Assembly (NCBI GenBank): GCA_905478765.1
Contig: CAJQJY010000018.1
Location: 1-35,098 of the forward strand
Direction: 5' to 3'
Length of the DNA stretch: 35,098 nt
Origin: an uncultured Flavobacteriales bacterium
GTDB lineage: Bacteria > Bacteroidota > Bacteroidia > Flavobacteriales > BACL11
Made by a program: the position numbers and the translations under genes
The notes under the pieces: model-generated
Told to the model about the DNA's origin: nothing
The model's input: only the letters and a program-made list of their open reading frames with translations
Database searches by the model: none
Shown here: one piece after another, positions 1 to 7,601 of the stretch
How the letters are laid out: each line of letters begins with the position of its first letter
Numbering within the stretch: the stretch's first letter is position 1

Positions 1-1537
1 TAAAAACTCCATTTGCATTAATTGTTACTGTTACATCTGTTCCTAGTAATGTTGTAACTACTTGATTATTTGACAACATCCCTGACATTGCAGTTGACCC
101 AACAACATGGTGCTTTAATATGTCTGTAAATTGTGGTATGTCATTAAATAATGCCGTAACTGCTCCCGCTGGAAGTGAATTAAATGCAGCATCTGTTGGT
201 GCAAATAATGTAAGCGTACCTGGATCAGACAAAACAACATCTAAGGCACACGCATCAATAGCAACCTTTAAAGTAGTGTGATCATTAGAATTAGATACAA
301 TATCATAAATTGAATTTGAAGCATTATTTCCTGTCTTCCAACTAGCACCATCTACATCAGAAAATTGACCTCCTGAAGATAGAACCGTACCGTTTCCATC
401 AGTTACAGTAAAAGAACCAACACCATATCCTGCATCTATTCCATCTCCGTAAGAATCATAAATTGTAAATGTATAACAAGTATTAGATGCTAAAGTTCCA
501 GAAACAGGTGTTTCAGTAGTTGTTCCTGCCGCACCTAAATTAGAATAAGGACCTCCTGATAAAACTACTGCGCCATTTACATCAGTAATATCCCATGTTG
601 TTTCAGATCCATAAGCATCAGTAACAATTTGAACAGTTACAAAAGTGTTAGTGTTTTGAGTTGCTAGTTCAACATTAAATACAACTGTTGGATTATTAGA
701 TGGATCTGCATCAACTGTTCCATTTGGATGAGCAGTATTGATAGCTACAACATCATTACTTGCTAATCCTGTTAATGCAGGTAATGTAATATTATCTGTA
801 GCATATGTTGCTAAGTTGCCAGTCCATGGCGTAGTATACATTATGTTTCCATTAACTGAAACTTCAATAGATAATGAAGTAAGATTAACTAAGCCATAAT
901 TTTGAATCATAATTTCAGGCACTAGATCTCCCTCACATGTTAAAGTTTCACCAGCATAATCAAATATTCTCGCATCAAAAAGATGGATTGCAGGAGCTGG
1001 GCATGCGCTTACTAAAGAATAAGGACTAGCGGCCTGTCCGCATTCAGTTAATATTCTGTCAGGGCAGATTTGGTAAACAGTTGGCCAGTAACCAATTTGA
1101 TAATCTTGAGTAACTTGTGCAGGATTTGACCCAGAATATGTAGGTAATATTGGATATGGAGTACCAGTTATCCAATCACCTTGAGAATTCCCTCCTCCTT
1201 GTAGTTCTGCTAAACTTCCTCCGTCACCTTCAATGAAAAATACCATAACATCATCTGTTGTATTTGCATTGACATTTGGCATTCCAGCAGGACCATGGTT
1301 CATATATAAATCATCAAAAGCACCAGAAGTATGATAGTTCCAACATGGCGGGCACCATATTGCTGAGAATTTTAGAAAAACAGTATAGCCATTATCTAAT
1401 AGGCTATATAAATTGTGACTTGTACCATCTAAGTCCGTTAAAGTAAAATCTGGAGCTACTGATCCATCAGTTAATTGCGCTTGAGTATTTTTGAATGATA
1501 ATAGAGTAACAATTAAAAATAGTAGAATTTTTTTCAT
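1..1537 (-). CDS. Secreted thioredoxin-like/fasciclin (FAS1) fusion protein, 3' end cut by window
   Basis: My reading of the reverse strand gives an open frame of about 512 codons from an ATG at 1537 to the window edge, with no stop, so the C-terminus is missing. It starts with a lipid-free signal peptide (MKKILLFLIVTLLSF…TQAQ). A TlpA/AhpC-type redoxin domain follows (LTDGSVAPDFTLTDLDG) with an intact CPPC active site near residues 63-66 (AIWCPPCWNYH). The middle part looks like beta-sandwich modules (a CARDB-like stretch, then a 'CYTFTIYDSYGDGI' module). The last visible part is a clear FAS1 domain (TLKVAIDACAL, LTLFAPTDAAFNSLP, ILKHHVVG). The redox motif suggests thiol-disulfide chemistry outside the cytoplasm, and FAS1 domains usually mediate adhesion. 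A T9SS sorting tail would be expected in the missing part; this is inference. Confidence 0.88.
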   Translation of the reverse strand, partial: MKKILLFLIVTLLSFKNTQAQLTDGSVAPDFTLTDLDGTSHNLYSLLDNGYTVFLKFSAIWCPPCWNYHTSGAFDDLYMNHGPAGMPNVNANTTDDVMVFFIEGDGGSLAELQGGGNSQGDWITGTPYPILPTYSGSNPAQVTQDYQIGYWPTVYQICPDRILTECGQAASPYSLVSACPAPAIHLFDARIFDYAGETLTCEGDLVPEIMIQNYGLVNLTSLSIEVSVNGNIMYTTPWTGNLATYATDNITLPALTGLASNDVVAINTAHPNGTVDADPSNNPTVVFNVELATQNTNTFVTVQIVTDAYGSETTWDITDVNGAVVLSGGPYSNLGAAGTTTETPVSGTLASNTCYTFTIYDSYGDGIDAGYGVGSFTVTDGNGTVLSSGGQFSDVDGASWKTGNNASNSIYDIVSNSNDHTTLKVAIDACALDVVLSDPGTLTLFAPTDAAFNSLPAGAVTALFNDIPQFTDILKHHVVGSTAMSGMLSNNQVVTTLLGTDVTVTINANGVF

Positions 1538-1565
1538 AATAGATTTTTTTGAATAATTTATACAG

Positions 1566-1593
1566 CAAAAATAAAAAAAAATATGAGCTGCAA
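1566..1593 (-). promoter_or_regulatory. Candidate Bacteroidota promoter for the thioredoxin-FAS1 gene
   Basis: On the minus strand TTG (1591-1593) is followed by a 17-nt spacer and then TATTTTTG (1566-1573). This matches the Bacteroidota housekeeping pattern TTG-N17-23-TAnnTTTG. Transcription would start about 20 nt before the ATG at 1537. The match is by eye only. Confidence 0.55.
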
Positions 1594-1735
1594 GATTATA
1601 ATATCTAATTATATCACTAGATTATGGTGAACTTTTAAACTAAAAATTGCACCGCTAATCAATCTACTAAAACAAGCTTAAGTAATTTTACTTAAACGTC
1701 TGAATAATGAGTTGTTTTTTTTAAAATAATTTATT
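1590..1735 (+). repeat. Intergenic repeat family, copy A
   Basis: Degenerate copy of a ~150-bp repeat best seen at 3804-3950. Shared strings include CACTAGATTA, AACTAAAA, TTGCACCGCTAA, CAATCTACTAAA and a T/A-rich end. It lies between the divergent genes starting at 1537 and 1769, so it overlaps their promoter region. This copy has only one TTGCACC element where copy B has two. Confidence 0.6.
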
Positions 1736-1768
1736 TTTATTAATATTGCAATAATTAAATATACTAAA

Positions 1769-2380
1769 ATGAAATCCTACAAAACACTATTGATAATATT
1801 TTTATTACTTAATACTTCAATTTTTGCTCAGAAATATTCAACACTGAAAATTGGCCAAGAAATGCCTATGCAAAATGTTGAAATATTTGACATTAACGAT
1901 CAGATTACCACACTTAGTAAAAACCTCAAAAAAAATGGATTACTAGTTGTTTTTACTTCAAATTCATGTCCATTTGTTGTAATGTGGGAAGATAGATATA
2001 AATTACTTGAAGAAAAATGTAAGAATAGTGAAATCGGTATGGTATATATAAACTCAAATCAAGCAAAAAGAGACGGTGATGATTCTGTTAAAGAAATGAA
2101 GAATCATTCTATTAAAATGGGCTATACCTATCCATATTTGATTGATGAAAACAGTAAAATTGCAAATTCATTTGGAGCAAAAACAACGCCTCACATTTTC
2201 TTATTAAACAACAAAAGAATATTAGTATATAAAGGAGCAATTGATGATAATTATAAATCAATTAATGATGTTACTAAAAACTACTTATTAGATGCTATGC
2301 AAGAAATTAGTATTCAAAAAAATGTTAGTGTTACTGAAACAAAAGCAGTTGGTTGTAGTATTAAAAGAATTAGAAAATAA
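1769..2380 (+). CDS. Secreted thioredoxin-fold redoxin (AhpC/TSA-like)
   Basis: A 203-residue protein with a signal peptide (residues 1-20, ending SIFAQ). The fold is that of the AhpC/TSA-thioredoxin superfamily: a beta strand GLLVVFTSNSCPFV with Cys67 at the active-site turn, MWEDRY in the following helix, and the cis-proline loop KTTPHIFLL (Pro141). The active site reads SCPFV, so the second Cys of a CxxC pair is absent. Other cysteines are C84 and C196, the latter in a C-terminal VGCSIK motif that is common in this Bacteroidota subgroup and could resolve a disulfide. Peroxidase or thiol-reductase activity cannot be separated from sequence. It is the only plus-strand gene I accept in the window and is divergent from another secreted redoxin. 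Confidence 0.85.
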   Translation: MKSYKTLLIIFLLLNTSIFAQKYSTLKIGQEMPMQNVEIFDINDQITTLSKNLKKNGLLVVFTSNSCPFVVMWEDRYKLLEEKCKNSEIGMVYINSNQAKRDGDDSVKEMKNHSIKMGYTYPYLIDENSKIANSFGAKTTPHIFLLNNKRILVYKGAIDDNYKSINDVTKNYLLDAMQEISIQKNVSVTETKAVGCSIKRIRK

Positions 2381-2481
2381 AGATAAATAGGTCACTCTCT
2401 ATTTTATAAAGAAAAACTACGCACATAAAGTTCAAGCTAATTAAATCATTATTAAGAAATTAATAATAACATTAAGTGGGT

Positions 2482-3732
2482 TTACTCAATATCATCTGAT
2501 AAATCAAGGTTTTTAAAATCAGGGAATTTAAGATTTGTAAATCCAACAGAAAATAAAGTCATAATACCACCAAAAATAACTGCCGGTACTGTTCCCATTA
2601 ATTTTGCAGTTAGACCACTTTCAAAGGCTCCTAACTCATTTGATGATCCAATAAATATTGAATTTACAGAAGCGACTCTTCCTCTAAATTCATCAGGAGT
2701 TTTTAATTGAAGAATTGTTTGTCTAATAATCATTGATATGCCATCAGTTAGGCCATATAAAAAGAGTGCAAATAGTGACAAATAAAACATAGAAGAGATT
2801 CCAAATATTATTATTGAAATTCCAAAACAGAAAATAGCAACTAGTAATTTCATACCTGCATTTTTAGTTACAGGAATATATGCAGATACAAACATTATTA
2901 TTAGAGCACCAACAGCTGGTGCTGCCCGCAACATACCAAAGCCTTCTGGACCAACATTTAAAATTTCCTGGGCAAATATTGGAAGCAAAGCTATTGCACC
3001 ACCAAATAATACCGCTACCATATCTAAAGTTATTGCAACTAGTATTAATTTTGTTTTAAATACAAATGATAAACCTGCTTTAAGACTATCCATAATAGGC
3101 TCTCCTATCTTAGGATTCAAGATTGGTTTTTTTTCAATAAACAAAGTTAATATCATAGAAAAAAATACAGAAAGAAACACAAAACCCATAGATACATGAA
3201 TACCAAACCAAGCAATTGAAAATCCAGCAAAAGCTGGACCTAAAACAGAAGCAAATTGCCAAGTGGAACTACTCCAAGAAGCAGCATTTGGATAAGCCTT
3301 TTTAGAAACAATTAATGCTACTAGTGAGAAAATAATAGGGCCAAAAAAAGCACGAATAAATCCTCCCAAGAAAACTAATAGATATATGCTAATTAATATT
3401 TGTTTTGATGTATAGTTTAAATAAGCATAATTACTAGTAATAGAAAAAAAAGCAAACGATACAAATAGAAAAGCAGTGATTGTAAGTATAAACAATTTTT
3501 TTTTCTCATTTTGATCAACAATATGACCTGCAAAAAGTGACATAGAAATAGCTGGTATTATTTCAACGAGTCCTATTAAACCAAGAGAAAGAGGATCTTT
3601 AGTTAAATTATAAACCTCCCATTCAATTATTATAAATTGCATTGACCAAGCCAATACAAGTAAAAATCGAATTAATAGAAAAAAATTAAACTCTTTAAAA
3701 CGTAATGCAGCATAAGGATCATGTTTACTCAT
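2482..3732 (-). CDS. MFS transporter (EntS/MFS_3-like)
   Basis: A 416-residue inner-membrane protein with about 12 hydrophobic segments, the usual length for the major facilitator superfamily. The N-terminus YAALRFKEFNFFLLIRF, the TM2-3 loop FAGHIVDQNEKKK, and FRGRVASVNSIFIGSSNELGAFESG in the second half are typical of the EntS/MFS_3 group of putative exporters. The substrate cannot be told; siderophore or drug export is only a family-based guess. It is convergent with the redoxin gene (101-bp gap) and stands alone, with no promoter box I could identify and no clear terminator. The short downstream gap contains GTCACTCTCTATTTTATAAA (2392-2411), which resembles the end of the dispersed repeat. 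Confidence 0.85.
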   Translation of the reverse strand: MSKHDPYAALRFKEFNFFLLIRFLLVLAWSMQFIIIEWEVYNLTKDPLSLGLIGLVEIIPAISMSLFAGHIVDQNEKKKLFILTITAFLFVSFAFFSITSNYAYLNYTSKQILISIYLLVFLGGFIRAFFGPIIFSLVALIVSKKAYPNAASWSSSTWQFASVLGPAFAGFSIAWFGIHVSMGFVFLSVFFSMILTLFIEKKPILNPKIGEPIMDSLKAGLSFVFKTKLILVAITLDMVAVLFGGAIALLPIFAQEILNVGPEGFGMLRAAPAVGALIIMFVSAYIPVTKNAGMKLLVAIFCFGISIIIFGISSMFYLSLFALFLYGLTDGISMIIRQTILQLKTPDEFRGRVASVNSIFIGSSNELGAFESGLTAKLMGTVPAVIFGGIMTLFSVGFTNLKFPDFKNLDLSDDIE

Positions 3733-3803
3733 CTAAAAAAAATATTTCGTAATAATACAGAAAATTTGTGTTAATATTAAAAAGAATAGTCGCGATGTAG
3801 CAG

Positions 3804-3950
3804 GATTACAACCTCTACTCTTTACACTAGATTACAGCAAGCTCAAAAACTAAAATTTGCACCACTTTTTGCACCGCTAACCAATCTACTAAATCAAATT
3901 TAAGAAATTAATTTGATTATCTGAGTAATCACTTATTTTATAAAAAATTA
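3804..3950 (+). repeat. Intergenic repeat family, copy B (best preserved)
   Basis: About 147 bp used here as the reference copy. Features in order: GATTACAACCTCTAC, CACTAGATTACAG, CTAAAATTTGCACCAC then a second TTGCACCGC, CCAATCTACTAAA, TTAATTTGATTATCTGAG, and ACTTATTTTATAAAAAATTA. It has no coding potential. The sequence just before it (3788-3815) looks like the reverse complement of a tRNA 3' end, which may hint at an old integration site. Confidence 0.65.
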
Positions 3951-3986
3951 AATTTGAATTCGAGATCAGAAAGGCCCACCAAAAAG

Positions 3987-4010
3987 AAACCCACTCGTTT
4001 GAGTGGGTTT
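3987..4010 (-). terminator. Hairpin terminator of the GH16 gene
   Basis: Perfect 10-bp stem AAACCCACTC / GAGTGGGTTT with a 4-nt loop, located 6 nt after the stop codon of the minus-strand gene ending at 4016. On the minus strand it is followed by a T-rich run (CTTTTT). Almost the same hairpin ends the next gene upstream. Confidence 0.85.
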
Positions 4011-4015
4011 TTTAT

Positions 4016-4990
4016 TTATTCAAGAATTATTTTCTTCTCAACCGTTCCATCATCATAGATGTAAAAAAGAGGTTGATTGTTTAGCTGTTCACTTTCTCTA
4101 CCTAAAACATCAATAATCCTAATAACTTTGGTATTCTTAACTTCTTCTATAACTTCACTCATACCACCTGTTTTCCACACCCTAATATAATCAACATAAG
4201 CACTAGTTAAATATCCAATTGGTTGACTTGTAAAATAATTTCCTGACAAACCAAAACTTGCTCCATCTGAAAGGTAAATATATTCATCATTTTGTGGAAT
4301 CCACATTTTATTAGCATAAACAACTTTAAGGCTATTATCATAATATATTTTGATAGAATCTGCAGTCCAGAAAACCCCCCATATATGAAAATTATTATGA
4401 ATTCCAGGTGTGTTATACTGCCTAGTGTCTGCCTGATGACTTGCTCCATAACCATCAATATGTATTACTGATTTTGTGTAATCCCCTAACCATGCAGATT
4501 CAAAAACATCAATTTCTGCCCCATCATTACCAGTGCCATCAATCTGAGACATTGCATCCCCTTGAAACCAAAAAGCAGTATGAGTCCCTTTAGCAGCCTC
4601 TGCAATTTTCATTCGAACCTCAAAATATCCATATGTTGTTTCAAACTTATTATTTGAATTTACCGCTCCACAATACATAGTATTTGTATCTTCTTTTATT
4701 ACATCTAAAACAAGATATCCAGAATCCAAAGAAACATTTTCCTCTTTCCAAAACCAGTCGTCAATACCTAAGTCTGGTCTGGCAGCTCTGCTTGAAGGGC
4801 TTTCTAATTTACTCCACTTATTTGAGTTTAAACTATCTTGATTAAACTCATCTGAAAAATGAAGGACCCAATTTGAATTGATTTGAGAATTAACAGGAAA
4901 AGTGTTTGGAGGAGTATCAGGATCAATAAACTGAGCATTAACAAATAAAGAAAATCCAATAAAAAGAAAGAATAGTAAAAACCTTTTCAT
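4016..4990 (-). CDS. Secreted GH16-family glycoside hydrolase (laminarinase-like)
   Basis: A 324-residue protein: signal peptide 1-19 (FSLFVNAQ), then a GH16 jelly-roll catalytic domain (about 40-275). The catalytic motif is E159-I-D161-V-F-E164, fitting ExDxxE with nucleophile E159 and acid/base E164. Supporting signatures are HFSDEFN, YGYFEVRMKI, HTAFWFQGD and YVDYIRVWK. The family hydrolyses beta-1,3/1,4-glucans or galactans such as laminarin; the exact substrate is not visible, and no SusCD pair or other carbohydrate genes lie nearby. The C-terminal tail (residues ~288-324, VIRIIDVLGRE…FYIYDDGTVEKKIILE) is shared with the neighbouring LRR protein and is probably a non-canonical T9SS sorting tail. 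A TAAGTTTG box (4995-5002) lies only 4 nt before the ATG. Confidence 0.9.
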   Translation of the reverse strand: MKRFLLFFLFIGFSLFVNAQFIDPDTPPNTFPVNSQINSNWVLHFSDEFNQDSLNSNKWSKLESPSSRAARPDLGIDDWFWKEENVSLDSGYLVLDVIKEDTNTMYCGAVNSNNKFETTYGYFEVRMKIAEAAKGTHTAFWFQGDAMSQIDGTGNDGAEIDVFESAWLGDYTKSVIHIDGYGASHQADTRQYNTPGIHNNFHIWGVFWTADSIKIYYDNSLKVVYANKMWIPQNDEYIYLSDGASFGLSGNYFTSQPIGYLTSAYVDYIRVWKTGGMSEVIEEVKNTKVIRIIDVLGRESEQLNNQPLFYIYDDGTVEKKIILE

Positions 4991-5008
4991 AAAGCAAACT
5001 TACTTAAT

Positions 5009-5052
5009 AATTTTCTAAAAAAGTTCGAAACTGGGACCGAGAGGCCCACCAA
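5009..5052 (+). repeat. Short repeat, copy 1 (TTCTAAAAAAGTTCGAA … GGCCCACCAA)
   Basis: This 44-bp element matches 5930-5974: both read TTTTCTAAAAAAGTTCGAA, a variable stretch, then AGGCCCACCAA. Its GGCCCACCAA end also recurs at 3973-3982. Read on the minus strand it would encode GGPLGPSFELF followed by a stop. It lies between the terminator of the LRR gene and the start of the GH16 gene. Confidence 0.6.
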
Positions 5053-5057
5053 TAAAG

Positions 5058-5079
5058 AACCCACTCAATTGAGTGGGTT
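5058..5079 (-). terminator. Hairpin terminator of the LRR gene
   Basis: Perfect palindrome AACCCACTCAATTGAGTGGGTT placed 6 nt after the stop of the gene ending at 5085. It is nearly identical to the hairpin at 3987-4010 and has the same distance from its stop codon. Confidence 0.8.
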
Positions 5080-5084
5080 TATGT

Positions 5085-5849
5085 TTATTCAAGAATTATT
5101 CTTTTCTCTACTGTTCCATCATTATAGATGTAAAAGAGTGGTTGATTAGTTTGTTTTGTTTCTCTTCCTAATAGGTCTGTTACTTTAAGAAGTTCTTTGT
5201 TTGTAGTGTTCTCTTGTATTGAGGATATTCCACTACAGTTAGTACTATAGTACTGATAAGTTGTGTCAAGAAATTCAATAAAATTATTTTGCCAACAAGA
5301 TAAATCAGTTACTTCAATACAATTTAGATTTGGATTTTCACTAAAGTCAGATTCATTAATTTGTAGAGCACACGAAATTTGAGATAAGTTTAAAGATGTT
5401 AACTGATTATTATTGCAAACCAAACTAATTAAAGATGTGTTTTGGCTTACATCAAGATTAGCAAGTTGATTATTCCAAGCATACAAACCCTCCAGAGCAA
5501 TAGCACCATTTAGATTAAGGCTTGTTAACTGATTATCATAACAACTCAACCAGGTTAATGATATATTTTGGCTAGTATTAAGTGTAGAAATCTGATTATT
5601 TTGACAGTATAAACTTGTTAAATTTATAAAATATTCTATTCCTGTTAAATCAGTAATATTCATATTTTCACACCAAATAGTTCCATTAAATGTATTTGCC
5701 TCACTTATTTGAATTTCAGTATCTCCATTTGTATTAATTAAAGTCTCTCCAACTAAATATGTTTTAAAGTTAGAATCAGGTATGTTTACATTCTGCCCAA
5801 AACCAATCAGAGGCAAACAAAGTAATATTAGTAAAATCTTTTTCATCAT
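5085..5849 (-). CDS. Secreted leucine-rich-repeat protein with T9SS-like tail
   Basis: A 254-residue protein: signal peptide (1-18, IGFGQ), then about five leucine-rich repeats of roughly 21 residues between residues 60 and 185 of the Bacteroidota type (L.SLYCQNNQISTLN, LTWLSCYDNQLTSLNL, LEGLYAWNNQLANLD, LISLVCNNNQLTSLN). The C-terminal tail (KVTDLLGRET…FYIYNDGTVEKRIILE) is close to the GH16 protein's tail, at DNA level as well. LRRs of this type bind protein or glycan partners, but no target can be named. The first ATG is doubled (MMKK); the second M could equally be used. A TAnnTTTG-like box with one mismatch (5881-5888) and a 7-bp inverted repeat (5897-5918) lie upstream. Confidence 0.82.
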   Translation of the reverse strand: MMKKILLILLCLPLIGFGQNVNIPDSNFKTYLVGETLINTNGDTEIQISEANTFNGTIWCENMNITDLTGIEYFINLTSLYCQNNQISTLNTSQNISLTWLSCYDNQLTSLNLNGAIALEGLYAWNNQLANLDVSQNTSLISLVCNNNQLTSLNLSQISCALQINESDFSENPNLNCIEVTDLSCWQNNFIEFLDTTYQYYSTNCSGISSIQENTTNKELLKVTDLLGRETKQTNQPLFYIYNDGTVEKRIILE

Positions 5850-5929
5850 TTTTTTTAATTAATAATATGCAATTATGCGGCAAATATCTAAAATTCACTT
5901 CACGTCTAAGGGTGAAGTTTCTAATTATT

Positions 5930-5974
5930 TTAATTTTCTAAAAAAGTTCGAACTTAGCACCGTAAGGCCCACCA
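5930..5974 (+). repeat. Short repeat, copy 2 (TTCTAAAAAAGTTCGAA … GGCCCACCAA)
   Basis: Second copy of the 44-bp element at 5009-5052. On the minus strand an open stretch of more than 40 codons ends here with FGGPYGAKFELF and a stop at 5943-5945, which could be the last strand of a lost outer-membrane barrel gene. On the plus strand TTCGAAC followed by GGCCCACCA resembles a tRNA T-loop and CCA end. I cannot decide between these readings. Confidence 0.5.
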
Positions 5975-6074
5975 AAAGTAAAGTTAGAATCACTTTTATC
6001 GTAAAGAATACTTCTAATATCTAAAGGATTTACTAACAAGAAATTTATTGATATATTCAATTTGTTTTGATTAT

Positions 6075-6857
6075 TTATTTTTTTTGAGTAATAATAGGTT
6101 TTCCATTTAATGCTTGAACTAGCGTTGTTGTTGCTAAAATTCCGTAAAATATTGAAATAATAATTGTTGTTTTTGTGCTTTTAAAAAAATAGAATGAAAG
6201 CAATGGTAGTAACTGTAAAGCATGCATACCTATAAAGTGTGAAACTCTTAAATCGCCTACAGTTTTACTCCAGCCAATAATCCACCAATTCGAGTTATCA
6301 TTTAGCGCACCAACGCTATGACTCATCTTAGAACTCATTAAAGCTCCTTCAAATGAAAAAACAACAAAAATCAATATCCCTAAACGAATGGACCAAACAT
6401 AATAAATTGGTAAATTAGGAAAGGACTGTGAAAAAAAGAGGAACCCGATATAAGCAGTATAAAGTGTAACAATGACAGCTGCTAAACCCATTAACGAATA
6501 CAATACAGAATAAAGTGGTGTATTAAAGTTATAATGTGATAATTGTCCTTTTGATGCTTGAAATGCGATATAGATAAGCTCAAAACCAAACAATATAATA
6601 ACTACCCAATTAAAGGGTACTACATTAAAATTTGGTAAATAATGACAGTACCAAAGCATTGTCCAAGAAAATAATGCTATTGAAATAGAAAACTTAAAGG
6701 GCTTAAACCAAGCGTTTATTGCATGAACCTGGGTAGTAGTAAGTTTAGTTAAAACAATAAATATTATAGAAAGAGTTAAACAAAACAAACCGAAATAAAA
6801 TAAGGATTCGTTCCGAATTTTTAATTCCTTAATAAAACATAATACACCTTCAATCAT
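6075..6857 (-). CDS. Conserved-type multi-pass membrane protein, function unknown
   Basis: I do not recognise a named family. The protein has about 7-8 hydrophobic segments, with well-defined polar motifs between them: INAWFKPFKFSISIALFSW, QASKGQLSHYNFNTP, SFEGALMSSKMSHSVG and GDLRVSHFIGMHALQLLP. Histidines and arginines near membrane ends could bind a cofactor, but this is speculation. The frame is open up to an ATG at 6896, which would overlap the upstream gene by 32 nt. I prefer the ATG at 6857 (14th residue of the longer frame) because it lies 7 nt after the stop of the upstream gene and the extra residues only come from the overlap. It is the second gene of a two-gene unit with the protein ending at 6865. 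Confidence 0.75.
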   Translation of the reverse strand: MIEGVLCFIKELKIRNESLFYFGLFCLTLSIIFIVLTKLTTTQVHAINAWFKPFKFSISIALFSWTMLWYCHYLPNFNVVPFNWVVIILFGFELIYIAFQASKGQLSHYNFNTPLYSVLYSLMGLAAVIVTLYTAYIGFLFFSQSFPNLPIYYVWSIRLGILIFVVFSFEGALMSSKMSHSVGALNDNSNWWIIGWSKTVGDLRVSHFIGMHALQLLPLLSFYFFKSTKTTIIISIFYGILATTTLVQALNGKPIITQKK

Positions 6858-6864
6858 TAACTGA

Positions 6865-7563
6865 TTATTTTTTATTAATCGTAAATTTTGGTACAAAATA
6901 ATTTAAGCAATAAAGCATTGCTGCGTATGTAAAAATTAGAGTAGGCATATTGGTATTAAATCCTAAATCAAATTCTGGAATACTAAATAACTCTCTAAAT
7001 GATTTTGTTGCAATCAGTAGCATGAAAAAGATTCCATAAGCAAAGACAGAAATAATTGCAATTCTATTTTTTGTTGTTCTAATAATGCCTTTTTTTGCTT
7101 CTTCTGCAAAGAAGTACCATAATGCTCCAATACTGAATAAAGCTTCTATTAAAATAGCTAAATAAGCATTAGAGGCATATAACCCAAGACCGGCTTCCAT
7201 TGTGTCTGCTCCAAAAATATGGTGCGTATGACCTGAAAAGAAATCTAAAACAAAATGGATTGAAACTAACACCACACTTACTAAGCCTATTTTTGTGCTT
7301 TTGAATAATAGTTTCCCAATTACGAACACAATTGCCAACCAAAATATTTGAGGTAACAAATCGTGGCTGTACAACATATCTACTACCATATTACTTAAAG
7401 TAGCATCAAAGGCATCACTTGGACTGGTTGGTTCCAGTTCTAAATAATGAAAGATAAACCACAAGAAATCTTGTAATTGTGATATAATTAGAAAATAAAG
7501 TAACTCACCTTTTGGGAATTTTTGTTTTGCTATTAATGCGGTTGTAAAATGTCCTGCTAACAT
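6865..7563 (-). CDS. Membrane protein resembling YdjM/YbcI-type putative metal-dependent hydrolases
   Basis: A 232-residue protein with about 6 membrane segments. It begins LAGHFTTALIAKQKFPKG and carries His/Asp-rich stretches in the order QLQDFLWF, DMLYSHDLLPQ and HFVLDFFSGHTHHIFG. This pattern resembles the inner-membrane putative metal-dependent hydrolases of the YdjM/YbcI (DUF457) group, where such His/Asp residues may bind metal. The similarity is by motif, so the assignment is moderate. It leads a two-gene unit with the membrane protein downstream. A strong TATCTTTG promoter element and a 25-bp palindrome lie 29-63 nt upstream of the ATG, suggesting control by a repressor or activator that is not encoded in this window. 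Confidence 0.7.
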   Translation of the reverse strand: MLAGHFTTALIAKQKFPKGELLYFLIISQLQDFLWFIFHYLELEPTSPSDAFDATLSNMVVDMLYSHDLLPQIFWLAIVFVIGKLLFKSTKIGLVSVVLVSIHFVLDFFSGHTHHIFGADTMEAGLGLYASNAYLAILIEALFSIGALWYFFAEEAKKGIIRTTKNRIAIISVFAYGIFFMLLIATKSFRELFSIPEFDLGFNTNMPTLIFTYAAMLYCLNYFVPKFTINKK

Positions 7564-7591
7564 AATTTCTGTAATTTTTTATTATTGAGTG

Positions 7592-7599
7592 CAAAGATA
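7592..7599 (-). promoter_or_regulatory. -7 promoter element TATCTTTG
   Basis: Exact match to the Bacteroidota TAnnTTTG element on the minus strand, followed by C as is common. It sits 29 nt before the ATG at 7563. No TTG is present at the usual upstream distance; that position is taken by the palindrome at 7602-7626. Confidence 0.6.
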
Positions 7600-7601
7600 T
7601 A

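Noticed and set aside
3786-3826. Partial tRNA gene on the minus strand
   Set aside because: A T-arm-like GGTTGTAATCC is present, but no matching acceptor, D-arm or anticodon arm can be folded, so it is mentioned only as a possible relic.
4207-4458. Second minus-strand frame inside the GH16 gene; similarly 23649-23837 and 25965-26204 in the adhesins
   Set aside because: These are out-of-frame shadows of strongly supported genes.
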